A stretch of DNA of 64,000 bases from positions 186,001 through 250,000 of the forward strand of contig NZ_AUII01000003.1 of the NCBI RefSeq assembly GCF_000423625.1. Reading direction: 5' to 3'. Source of the DNA: Pseudonocardia asaccharolytica DSM 44247 = NBRC 16224 (GTDB lineage Bacteria > Actinomycetota > Actinomycetes > Mycobacteriales > Pseudonocardiaceae). The position numbers and the translations under genes are program-made. The first letter of the stretch is position 1, and the number at the start of each line of letters is the position of its first letter. Shown here one piece after another: positions 29,630 through 36,751 of the stretch. The notes below the pieces were generated by a model that had not been told where the DNA came from, did no database searches, and saw only the letters and a program-made list of their open reading frames with translations.

Positions 29630-30498
29630 TCAGCGCAAGCGGCGGGTGGTGGGCCGGGTGGGCCAGCGGTAGAGGCTGCGAGCGCGGTTGATCAAGCGGC
29701 GGATCACGGTGAGCGCGGCGGCGAGGCAGAGGTAGAACTCGACGACGACCTTGCGCTGGTCGGTGCAGCGGCGCAGCTTGCCGTAGCCGTTCAGCCAGGC
29801 GTGGCAGCGTTCGCTGGGCCAGCGGCGGCCGGCCTGGATCGGAGCGGGTTGGCCCTTGGCGGCGATGTGGGGTTCGAAGCCCAGCACGTGGAGCAGGTCG
29901 TGGGTCTTGGCGGACTCGTAGCCGCGGTCCAGGTGCAGGTTCGGGAGGTCGTCGCGGCCCTGGGGCAACGGGCCGATCATGTCGCAGACCCCGGCCAGGG
30001 TGGGCTCCAGCAGCGGCGAGTCGTGCTCGTTCGCCCGGGCGGCGACCAGGTGCCGCGGGATCCCGCCGCCGTCGGCCGCGACCGACCGCTTGGTGCCCTG
30101 TTTGCCCCGGTCCACCGGGCTGCGTCCGGACACCTCCCCGCCACACGGGGATTTGGTGATCGCCCCGTCCACCGACAGGTCCTCCAGATCCAGGCCGATC
30201 ATCCGGTCGAACGCGGCCAGCACGATCTTCAGTAGGCCTTGGCGTGGCCGGTTGGGACCCACTCGGCCGGCCGGCGGCGGATGGTGCGGTCCGAGCAGCC
30301 CGGGGAGGCGAGCCGTTCGGCGCCGCTGCCGTGCACCAGCGCGGCGAGCACGTGGTCGAACACGACCCGGTCGGGGACCCGGCAGCGGTGACAGCCCCAG
30401 GGGTGGGTCGGGGAGAACTCGGGCCGGTGGTCGGCCCCGATCAGGGCGGCGAACTCGCCCCACAACGGCTCGATCAGCGATGCTGGCAACAGAGGCAC
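29630..30498 (-). pseudogene. IS5-family DDE transposase, frameshifted
   Basis: The N-terminal part (30498-30229) begins MPLLPASLIEPLWGEFAALI and contains CSDRTIRRRPAEW. The rest continues one frame back as LLKIVLAAFDRMIG and holds the DDE residues in LSVDGAITKSP, NLHLDRGYESAK and RRWPSERCHAWLNGYGKLRR. Near 30229-30238 a -1 shift (one missing base) is needed to join GHAKA to LLKIVL. Related transposases of about 280 residues are single frames, and no A-rich slippery heptamer is visible, so this copy is probably inactive rather than recoded. Confidence 0.83.
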
Positions 30499-30580
30499 GG
30501 ACCCTCCACACGATCATCGGGCGTCAGCACCTCGATAATCTGGTGGGTCCGTGTCTCGCCCTGCAACGACACTCCGGCAA

Positions 30581-30595
30581 CCTCATTTGCCGGGC
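30581..30595 (-). repeat. Right terminal inverted repeat of the IS
   Basis: This is the exact inverse of the 15-bp left repeat. It cuts into the O-methyltransferase remnant: the stop codon that closes that remnant's last frame (TAG) spans the junction. Confidence 0.85.
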
Positions 30596-31162
30596 TAAGC
30601 GGGCTTTCGCGCCAGCAGAGCGCTGCGGTCACCGGCATCGGTGAACATGTCCCCGGTGATGACCTCGATCCGGTCGGCCAGCCCGCGCGCTCGCAGGAGA
30701 GTGCGCGCGGCGACGTCGACCGGAGCCCGCTCGAACACTCCGGCCCGCGCGTCCGGACGGTCCCGGAGCGCCGCCGCCACGTAGACGCCCGACTCCCGCC
30801 CACATCGAGCAGATCCGTCACGGGGATGTCCGCGATGGCGTCGGCGAGGGCCGGACCCAGGAAGGCCCCCGCGCATCCATCGCGGCCGTGAACCGCTGCG
30901 CGAAAGCAGCGTCGCCCAGCCGACCCGACCAATCCGTCTCCCGATCGTCGGCTGTGGCACCGGCGCTGGCCCATGCGGCCTGCCGGTCCGTCCGCAGGAC
31001 GTCGGCGAGTTCGCGCGCGGTCGGTCGCTCGGCGAGCGAGCCGAAGTAGGAGCGCAGGTCGCACTCCGCGACGGCGGCGATGAGGAGGTCGGCCGCGTAG
31101 GAGCCGTCGCGGATGCGGTAGAGAGCGGTGGGATCCGGGACTTGAGCGGCAGCCTTGATCAC
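30596..31162 (-). pseudogene. SAM-dependent O-methyltransferase, 3' end removed by the IS and frameshifted
   Basis: The remnant starts at GTG 31162 with DPTALYRIRDGSYAADLLIA, the dimerisation/winged-helix start of acetylserotonin-type O-methyltransferases. It continues in a second frame as AFLGPALADAIADIPVTDLL and DVGG, the SAM-binding loop, and in a third frame as SGVYVAAALRDRPDARAGVF and DRIEVITGDMFTDAG. About 189 codons remain of the roughly 340 expected; the catalytic C-terminal half is missing at the IS border. Two frameshifts plus truncation make it non-functional. Confidence 0.8.
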
Positions 31163-31204
31163 AACCTGGACGACAGGCGTGACGGCGACGGGAGGCGGCG
31201 AATC

Positions 31205-31816
31205 GTGTGGGCAACGATCCCGCAGGCAGCCGGGTTGTTCGCCGTCACGAACATCGACGACATCGTGCTTCTGTCGTTGTTCTTCGGCCGGGCGGGCCGA
31301 GCCCGCGGCGGCGCGCTGCGCATCGCGATCGGGCAGTACCTCGGGTTCGGCGGCATCCTCGCGGTCGCGGTCGCCGTGGCACTCGGTGTCCGGCTGCTAC
31401 CCGAGGCCGTTGTTCCGTACTTCGGGGTGCTGCCGCTCCTGCTCGGGCTGCGTGCCGCGTGGACGGTCTGGCGCGAGCGCGGCGACCGAGGCGACGAGGG
31501 CGTCGGTGCGGGCACGGCAGGCGAACCCGGCGCGCTGGCCGTGGCCGCGGTGACCGTCGCCAACGGAGGCGACAACATCGCCGTCTATGTGCCGGTCTTC
31601 GCTACCGTCGGCCCCGCGGACCTGACGGTCTACCTGGTCGTCTTCCTGATCCTCGTCGCCGTCTGGTGCCTGGCCGGGCGGTACCTCGCCACCCGCCCGC
31701 TGGTCGCGCGGGCCCTCGCCCGGTGGGGGCACGTGCTGCTCCCGATCGTGCTCATCGGCTTAGGCCTGATCATCCTGGTTGACGGTGGCGTCAACCCGTG
31801 GGCCTTGAGCCGATGA
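31205..31816 (+). CDS. CadD-like cadmium resistance/heavy-metal transporter
   Basis: This is a membrane protein of 203 residues with five to six hydrophobic helices. The N-terminal AVTNIDDIVLLSLFFGR and the repeated VANGGDNIAVYVPVFA are the conserved acidic segments of the CadD/LysE-like exporter family. The GTG at 31205 is chosen because GGGAGG lies about 10 bases upstream. Metal specificity is inferred from family members. The gene converges on the downstream methyltransferase, overlapping it by 26 bases. Confidence 0.83.
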   Translation: MWATIPQAAGLFAVTNIDDIVLLSLFFGRAGRARGGALRIAIGQYLGFGGILAVAVAVALGVRLLPEAVVPYFGVLPLLLGLRAAWTVWRERGDRGDEGVGAGTAGEPGALAVAAVTVANGGDNIAVYVPVFATVGPADLTVYLVVFLILVAVWCLAGRYLATRPLVARALARWGHVLLPIVLIGLGLIILVDGGVNPWALSR

Positions 31817-32597
31817 CGACGGTGGCGTCCAGCTCCGCGCAGCGGATGATCCGCGGGATCAACCCGTTGCGCGCCATGGCATCCGCGGTCCGCAGCGCCT
31901 GACCCTCGCCGGTCTCGATCAGGAGTGAGCCGCCCGGCGACAGCTGCCGCGGCGCCACGGCGATCACCCTGCGCTGGACGTCGAGCCCGTCCGCGCCGCC
32001 GTCGAGCGCCACCGGCGGTTCGTGCACGCGCGCCTCCGGGGGCAACAGCCCGACCGCCTCGGTGGGCACGTAGGGAGCGTTGGCGACCAGGACGTCGACG
32101 CGACCGTGCAGGGCGGCCGGCAGCGGCTCGTCGAGATCGCCCTCGTATACCCGAGCGCCGGCGGCGGCGAGGTTGCGGCGGGCGCACCGCACGGCGGCGG
32201 GGTCGATATCGACGGCGTACAGCTCGACCCGGTCGCCGGCCGCGGCCAGCGCCGCACCCACCGCACCCGAGCCGCAGCACAGGTCGAGCACGACCGCGCC
32301 GGGGCGCAGGAGGACGAGGGCCTCGCGGACGAGGAACTCGGTGCGGCGGCGGGGGACGAAGACCCCCGGTTCCACGGCGATCCGCAGCCCGCAGAACTCC
32401 GCCCAGCCGAGAACCTGCTCGAGGGGTAACCCGGCGGCCCGCCGGTCCACCATGGCCTCGAGGTCCGACGGCGTGCGCGCCGCCGCGATGAGCAGGCGCG
32501 CCTCGTCCTCGGCGAAGACGCAGCCGGCGGCCCGAAGCCGGGCGACGACGGATCGGGAGTGATCTGACGGGGCAGTAGACACGCGGGCCTCACTCAT
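31791..32597 (-). CDS. PrmC-related N5-glutamine methyltransferase of unknown substrate
   Basis: This is a 268-residue SAM-dependent methyltransferase. The SAM loop VVLDLCCGSGAVGAAL lies near residue 110. The catalytic motif is VANAPYVPT, where PrmC/HemK has NPPY; this NAPY form is seen in a PrmC-related family annotated as putative protein N5-glutamine methyltransferase. The N-terminal helical substrate-recognition domain is present. The ATG at 32597 is preferred to an in-frame GTG at 32609. The true release-factor methyltransferase gene is probably elsewhere, beside prfA. Confidence 0.85.
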   Translation of the reverse strand: MSEARVSTAPSDHSRSVVARLRAAGCVFAEDEARLLIAAARTPSDLEAMVDRRAAGLPLEQVLGWAEFCGLRIAVEPGVFVPRRRTEFLVREALVLLRPGAVVLDLCCGSGAVGAALAAAGDRVELYAVDIDPAAVRCARRNLAAAGARVYEGDLDEPLPAALHGRVDVLVANAPYVPTEAVGLLPPEARVHEPPVALDGGADGLDVQRRVIAVAPRQLSPGGSLLIETGEGQALRTADAMARNGLIPRIIRCAELDATVVIGSRPTG

Positions 32598-32662
32598 CGG
32601 GACGGCCACACTACCCGCTGGCGGGGCGCGGAGATCGTCGTGGCGGCCGTGTCGATCCGGCT

Positions 32663-32797
32663 GAGGAGGGTCCGGCGCGCGACGACCGGCTGCGACTGAT
32701 CTTCACCTGCTGTCATCCCGCGCTGGCCCCGAGCCCCGTCGTGGCGCTCAACCGCGCGGTCGCTGTCGCCGAGATCGAGGGGCCCGCTGCGGCGCAG
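32663..32797 (+). pseudogene. Remnant of an ECF-type sigma factor gene (DUF6596 type)
   Basis: In one plus-strand frame two segments of this sigma-factor family are fused: DDRLRLIFTCCHPALA from the region after sigma domain 2 and PSPVVALNRAVAVAEIEGPA from the C-terminal DUF6596 domain. The middle (sigma region 4 and most of DUF6596) and both ends are absent. Only about 45 codons survive. The remnant overlaps the 3' end of the patatin gene on the other strand. Confidence 0.72.
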
Positions 32798-33779
32798 CCG
32801 CAAGGGCGGCGACGGCGGCCTCGTAGCCGAACCGGACCGCCCGCTCCACCCGCGGGACGTCGATGGTCAGCCCCCGGACCCCGGCGGTACGGGCCGGTGT
32901 GATCGCGAGCAGGTGCGCCCCGTCGCGGTCGGGGTGGGCGGCGTCGGACAGGAGCGCGAGGCTGTCGGCGTGCCTGCGGACGTCCTGGGCCATCGCACCC
33001 AGCCCCGGGACGATCACGTCGAGCGAGCGGGCCCACAGTGGGGTCCGCTCGCCGGGATCGGAGCGGCGCAACTCCGGGACCGTGCGGGTGAGCAGCGCGA
33101 GGACGTGGGTGGCCCCGTCACGCAACGCCCGCAGCACCGGAAGCGGATCGCCGACCGAGCCGTCGATCCAGCGCCGCCCATCCAGCTCGACGGGCGGGCC
33201 CGCGAGCCATGGGATCGTCGCGGTGGCTCGCATCACCCGTTTCCAGGCGAGCACGGTCGGCAGCCGCTCGAGCACGTGCGGGCGCATGTTCTCGGCGTCG
33301 GTGACGACGACGCGCACCGGAACCGGACTGTCGAGCAGGGCGTCCCAGTCTGCGGGCCTGGTGTGCACGAGAACCTCGTCGATCAGGTAGTCGAGCGAGA
33401 CCATCGGCGCCCGTGCGCCCAGCCGGCGCGGGTCGATGAACTCCTTGCACGCCATGTCGTCGGGGAAGATCCGAGCGGCGTCGTGGCCGCGTCCGAGGAC
33501 GAGCGCCGAACCGACGAACGCGCCGGCGGAGGCCCCGTAGACGACATCGAAGGCATCGGCCAGCCCGGCCTGTTGCAGCGCGTGCACCATGCCGCCCGCG
33601 TAGGCGCCCCGCATCCCGCCACCCCCGACGACCAGCGCGATCCGGTGGTTGTCGGTGCGCGAGCCGGGGCGACTACCGGCCGCGCGGCGGCGCAGCAGGG
33701 CATGCAGCACCTCGTCGTCGCCCGACAGCGCGGCATCCGCCTGCCGGGCGGGTTCCGGATTCGGTGCTGCGGCACTCAT
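32748..33779 (-). CDS. Patatin-like phospholipase family protein
   Basis: This is a probable acyl hydrolase of 343 residues. The oxyanion loop GGGGMRGAYAGG is near residue 53, the nucleophile elbow GASAGAF near 82 and the aspartate of the dyad in DGSVGDPLP near 210. The ATG at 33779 is the first with a normal family N-terminus. The last 17 residues are Arg-rich (APRSRRQRPRG) and are encoded opposite the sigma-factor remnant, so the original C-terminus was probably replaced. Substrate and localisation are unknown; no signal peptide is seen. Confidence 0.87.
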   Translation of the reverse strand: MSAAAPNPEPARQADAALSGDDEVLHALLRRRAAGSRPGSRTDNHRIALVVGGGGMRGAYAGGMVHALQQAGLADAFDVVYGASAGAFVGSALVLGRGHDAARIFPDDMACKEFIDPRRLGARAPMVSLDYLIDEVLVHTRPADWDALLDSPVPVRVVVTDAENMRPHVLERLPTVLAWKRVMRATATIPWLAGPPVELDGRRWIDGSVGDPLPVLRALRDGATHVLALLTRTVPELRRSDPGERTPLWARSLDVIVPGLGAMAQDVRRHADSLALLSDAAHPDRDGAHLLAITPARTAGVRGLTIDVPRVERAVRFGYEAAVAALAAAPQRAPRSRRQRPRG

Positions 33780-33910
33780 GACCCGATTCTGACGTCCGCC
33801 CGGTGCGGGGCATGACCGGGGACGCCGGCCTGCATGGCGCCGGCGGCATGGACCGCAGCCTGGCGGTGGAGATCGCCACACTGGGATCGACCGCCGGTAG
33901 GGTCGCAGCC

Positions 33911-35143
33911 GTGGCCGTGCTCAAAGTGGAAGCCGAACCGGGGGAGGTCGGGTTCGACCCCGATCGGCTGACCCGGATCGACGCGCATTTCCAGCGCTAT
34001 GTGGACGACGGCAGGCTGGCCGGCTGGTCGATCGCGGTCGCCCGGCGCGGCCGCGTCGCGCACCTGAGCCATTACGGCCGGCGCGATCTGGAGGCCGGCC
34101 TGCCCGTCGAGAGCGACACGCTGTGGCGCATCTACTCGATGACCAAGCCGATCACATCGGTCGCCGCGCTGATGCTCTACGAGCAGGGCGCGCTGGAGCT
34201 GACGGATCCGGTGTCGCGCTATATCCCGTCGTTCGCCGACCTGCGGGTCTACGAGGCGGGCTCGGCGCTCAAGCCGGCGACCGTGCCTGCCATCGAGCCG
34301 GTGCGCGTCTGGCACCTGCTCACCCATACCGCCGGGCTGACCTACGGGTTCCACCACGCCCACCCCGTGGACGAGATGTACCGGGCAAGGGGTTTCGAGT
34401 TCGGTGCGCCGCGGGGCATGGACCTCGCGACGGCCTGCGACGCCTGGGCCGCGCTGCCGCTGCTGTTCCAGCCGGGCACGGAGTGGAACTACTCGGTCGC
34501 CACCGATGTGCTGGGCCGGGTCGTCGAGGTCGCCTCGAGACAGTCGCTCGACGTGTTCCTCGCCGAACGCATCCTCGGCCCGCTCGGCATGACCGAGACG
34601 GCGTTCTCGGTGCCGCCGGAGGACCTTGACCGGCTGGCCGCGCTCTACTCGCCCAATCCGACGGGCGGGCTGATCCGCAACAAGGCGCTCGCCGAGGCCA
34701 TCACCCGGCCGCCCTCGATACTCTCCGGCGGGGGCGGGCTCGTCTCCACCCTGGCCGACTACCACCGCTTCACCCAGATGCTGGCCGGCGGCGGCGAGCT
34801 CGACGGCGAGCGGCTGCTCGGCCCCCGGACGCTGCGCTACGCCACGCAGAACCACCTGCCCGGCAACGCCGACCTCGACGTATTCGGCAGGCCGATCTTC
34901 GCCGAGTCGGCGTTCGCCGGGGTCGGCTTCGGCCTCGGCTTCTCCGTGGTCGTCGACCCGCTCGCGGGTAAGGTCCTCACCAGCCCCGGTGAGTTCGCCT
35001 GGGGCGGGCTGGCCAGCACGTCGTTCTATGTCGACCCGGTCGAGGACGTCACCGCGGTGTTCATGACCCAGCTCATGCCCTCGAGTACCTATCGGATCCG
35101 CCCGCAGCTGCGGGCACTGGTCGCCCAGGCTTTGGTGGACTGA
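33911..35143 (+). CDS. Beta-lactamase-fold serine hydrolase (class C / esterase type)
   Basis: This is a 410-residue enzyme of the penicillin-binding-protein-like fold. S76 and K79 form the SxxK motif in YSMTKP, and Y194 starts YSV in WNYSVATD, the Yxx motif. HLLTHTAGLTYG is another typical block. The GTG at 33911 is chosen because TAGGGT at 33898-33903 ends seven bases before it, fitting a leaderless transcript. No signal peptide is visible, so an intracellular esterase or carboxypeptidase-like role is more likely than antibiotic resistance. The TGA overlaps the next ATG. Confidence 0.85.
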   Translation: MAVLKVEAEPGEVGFDPDRLTRIDAHFQRYVDDGRLAGWSIAVARRGRVAHLSHYGRRDLEAGLPVESDTLWRIYSMTKPITSVAALMLYEQGALELTDPVSRYIPSFADLRVYEAGSALKPATVPAIEPVRVWHLLTHTAGLTYGFHHAHPVDEMYRARGFEFGAPRGMDLATACDAWAALPLLFQPGTEWNYSVATDVLGRVVEVASRQSLDVFLAERILGPLGMTETAFSVPPEDLDRLAALYSPNPTGGLIRNKALAEAITRPPSILSGGGGLVSTLADYHRFTQMLAGGGELDGERLLGPRTLRYATQNHLPGNADLDVFGRPIFAESAFAGVGFGLGFSVVVDPLAGKVLTSPGEFAWGGLASTSFYVDPVEDVTAVFMTQLMPSSTYRIRPQLRALVAQALVD

Positions 35144-35538
35144 TGCCGAACGCACTCGCCCTCGCCATCCGCGTCGCTGTCGTCGCGGTCGCGCTCTGGG
35201 TCTCGACGCTTCTGGTCGACGGAATCGAGCTGGGCGCCGGCACCAACAGTGTCCGGCTCGGCACCCTCGTCGTGGTCGCGATCATCTTCGGCCTGGTGAA
35301 CGCGGTGCTCAAACCGCTGATCAAGATCGTCGGCTGCCCACTCTACATCCTGACCCTCGGCCTGATCAGCCTGGTGGTGAACGCCCTGCTGTTCATGCTG
35401 GTCGGGGTGATCGCCGAGGGGGTCGGGCTGCCGTTCACCGTCACCGGGTTCTGGGCGGCCTTCTGGGGTGCGATCGTGGTCGGGGTCGTCGGGTTCCTCC
35501 TGCATCTGGTCATCCCCGACCGCCTCGACCGGCGCTGA
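35143..35538 (+). CDS. Holin-like (PF04020 type) four-helix membrane protein
   Basis: This is a 131-residue protein with four hydrophobic helices. It contains FGLVNAVLKPLIKIVGCPL and TLGLISLVVNALLFMLVG, which mark the family often annotated as phage holin family or DUF360/YvlD-like. These are chromosomal membrane proteins of unclear role; there is no phage context here. The ATG shares a base with the upstream stop (TGATG), so it is coupled to the hydrolase gene. Confidence 0.82.
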   Translation: MPNALALAIRVAVVAVALWVSTLLVDGIELGAGTNSVRLGTLVVVAIIFGLVNAVLKPLIKIVGCPLYILTLGLISLVVNALLFMLVGVIAEGVGLPFTVTGFWAAFWGAIVVGVVGFLLHLVIPDRLDRR

Positions 35539-35544
35539 CGCGCC

Positions 35545-35586
35545 CGTGCGTGGGACGCAGCGCCGGACCGGTACGTCCCACGCACG
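35545..35586. terminator. Hairpin between convergent holin-like gene and tenA
   Basis: Thirteen-base perfect arms (CGTGCGTGGGACG and its complement) with a 16-base loop lie between two convergent genes, seven bases after one stop and five bases from the other. No T-tract is present. It probably ends transcription from both sides. Confidence 0.75.
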
Positions 35587-35590
35587 AGGC

Positions 35591-36265
35591 CTACACGGGC
35601 CAGGACTCGCGGCGGTACCCCGCGTCCCAGAACATCCACTCGTACCGTGAGGTCGTGCGGAAGTGCTCGCGGACCTGCTCCAGCTCGCGTGCGGTCAGCT
35701 CGGCCCCGATCCGCTCGGTCACCGCCAGCACCTCGTCGACGACGACCTGGAAGTCGCTGCCGCCGTACATCGCGATCCAGCGCGCGTAGAGGGGATCAGG
35801 CGAGCTGCGGGCCAGCAGCTCCTCACCGACCTTGGCATAGATCCAGTAGCAGGGCAGGACCGCCGCGACGCCCTCGGCATACGAGCCGCCGTAGGTCGTG
35901 GCGAGCAGATAGCTCAGGTAGGCCCGCGTCGTCGGGGCGACCGACTCGGCGGCGGCGGCGTCCGCGGAGCTGCCCAGCGCCGCCATCAGCTCGGCGTGCA
36001 GATCCTGCTCGGCCGCGATCGCGCCCGCCGCATGCTGGACGAACATGGCCGTATCGCCCTCGACCGGCGCCTTCGCCGCGCACACGGCGAGCGCACGAGC
36101 GTAACCGCGCAGGTAGTGCGCGTCCTGGATGATGTAGTGCCGGAACGACTCGCGCGGCAGCGTGCCGTCGGTCAGCCCGGCGATGAACGGGTGCGCCAGC
36201 ACCTTTGCATAGATTTCGGCGATATCGGACCACAGCAGTTTGGTGATGCTCAGCGTGTCGGTCAT
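35591..36265 (-). CDS. tenA: TenA family thiaminase II / aminopyrimidine aminohydrolase
   Basis: This is a 224-residue helical-bundle enzyme that salvages thiamine by hydrolysing aminopyrimidine breakdown products. The catalytic cysteine is in VLPCYWIYAKVGEELL near residue 137, with acidic partners in the neighbouring helices; FRHYIIQDAHYLRGYARAL near residue 45 is the conserved helix. Length and start (ATG at 36265) agree with the family. No other thi genes are adjacent, so it acts as a stand-alone salvage gene. Confidence 0.9.
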   Translation of the reverse strand: MTDTLSITKLLWSDIAEIYAKVLAHPFIAGLTDGTLPRESFRHYIIQDAHYLRGYARALAVCAAKAPVEGDTAMFVQHAAGAIAAEQDLHAELMAALGSSADAAAAESVAPTTRAYLSYLLATTYGGSYAEGVAAVLPCYWIYAKVGEELLARSSPDPLYARWIAMYGGSDFQVVVDEVLAVTERIGAELTARELEQVREHFRTTSRYEWMFWDAGYRRESWPV

Positions 36266-36507
36266 CGGGCGAGGCTAACCCGGTTCGAGGAGTGTGAGTG
36301 CCGCGCCGCGGGGGTGCTAGGCCGGCAGTGCCCGGAGCCGAGGCGCGGCGAGACGCCTTCGGCAGGGCGCGGCGAGTGAGAGCCTCGTCACTCTTCGGGT
36401 ATGCGGCGGCGGAGTCATCGGCGCGGTAGTTCACGATGGTGTACTGAGATGCGTCTCAGCGCCGAGCCGCGTCGGCCCGCATTCCCTGACGCGGAGGTCA
36501 ATCGACA

Positions 36508-36726
36508 GTGAGTCCCGTTCCCATGGATCATCACGAGAAGATGCGCCTGAGAGCCGCCGCCTTCAGAGTGACCCGCCTGTATCCTGGCCCGGTCGGCGAG
36601 GTGCTCTCTCGCGAGCTGCTGAGCTGGGAGGAGTTCGGTTACCGGCTCGGCGGCAGCCAGCTGGTGATGCGGCTGGTCGACCACGTGCTCGCCACGCCGC
36701 TCGCCCCGAACGACGCGGCGGCCTGA
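36508..36726 (+). CDS. Small conserved-looking hypothetical protein
   Basis: This 72-residue product is not recognised by name. GGAGG lies about nine bases before the GTG at 36508. The sequence HHEKMRLRAAAFRVTRLYPG followed by VGEVLSRELLSWEEFGYRLG is amphipathic, with balanced composition, and looks like a real small soluble protein. A CTGAGA-4-TCTCAG palindrome lies 49 bases upstream (36444-36459). It converges on the acyl-CoA ligase gene. Confidence 0.65.
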   Translation: MSPVPMDHHEKMRLRAAAFRVTRLYPGPVGEVLSRELLSWEEFGYRLGGSQLVMRLVDHVLATPLAPNDAAA

Positions 36727-36751
36727 CGCCGGTCCCCGGCGGCAGGGCCGC

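Larger units (their letters stand above)
29614..30595 (-). mobile_element. IS5-family insertion sequence
   Basis: The 982-bp unit is bounded by perfect 15-bp terminal inverted repeats (GCCCGGCAAATGAGG at 29614-29628 and its complement at 30581-30595). It contains one transposase gene reading toward the left end, with its stop two bases from the left repeat and its start about 80 bases from the right one. A clear target duplication is not visible at the present borders, which suggests that flanking DNA was lost after insertion. Confidence 0.85.

Noticed and set aside
33911..35143. Antibiotic-resistance beta-lactamase
   Set aside because: The SxxK and Yxx motifs show the fold, but there is no signal peptide and the sequence is closer to the intracellular esterase/carboxypeptidase-like branch.
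35143..35538. Prophage lysis gene (holin)
   Set aside because: The family name includes holin, but no endolysin, capsid or other phage gene is near, and the gene is coupled to a chromosomal hydrolase gene; it is an ordinary membrane protein.
36444..36459. CTGAGA-4-TCTCAG palindrome upstream of the small gene at 36508
   Set aside because: Short, single copy and without a recognisable promoter next to it; such palindromes arise by chance at this length, so I do not claim an operator.
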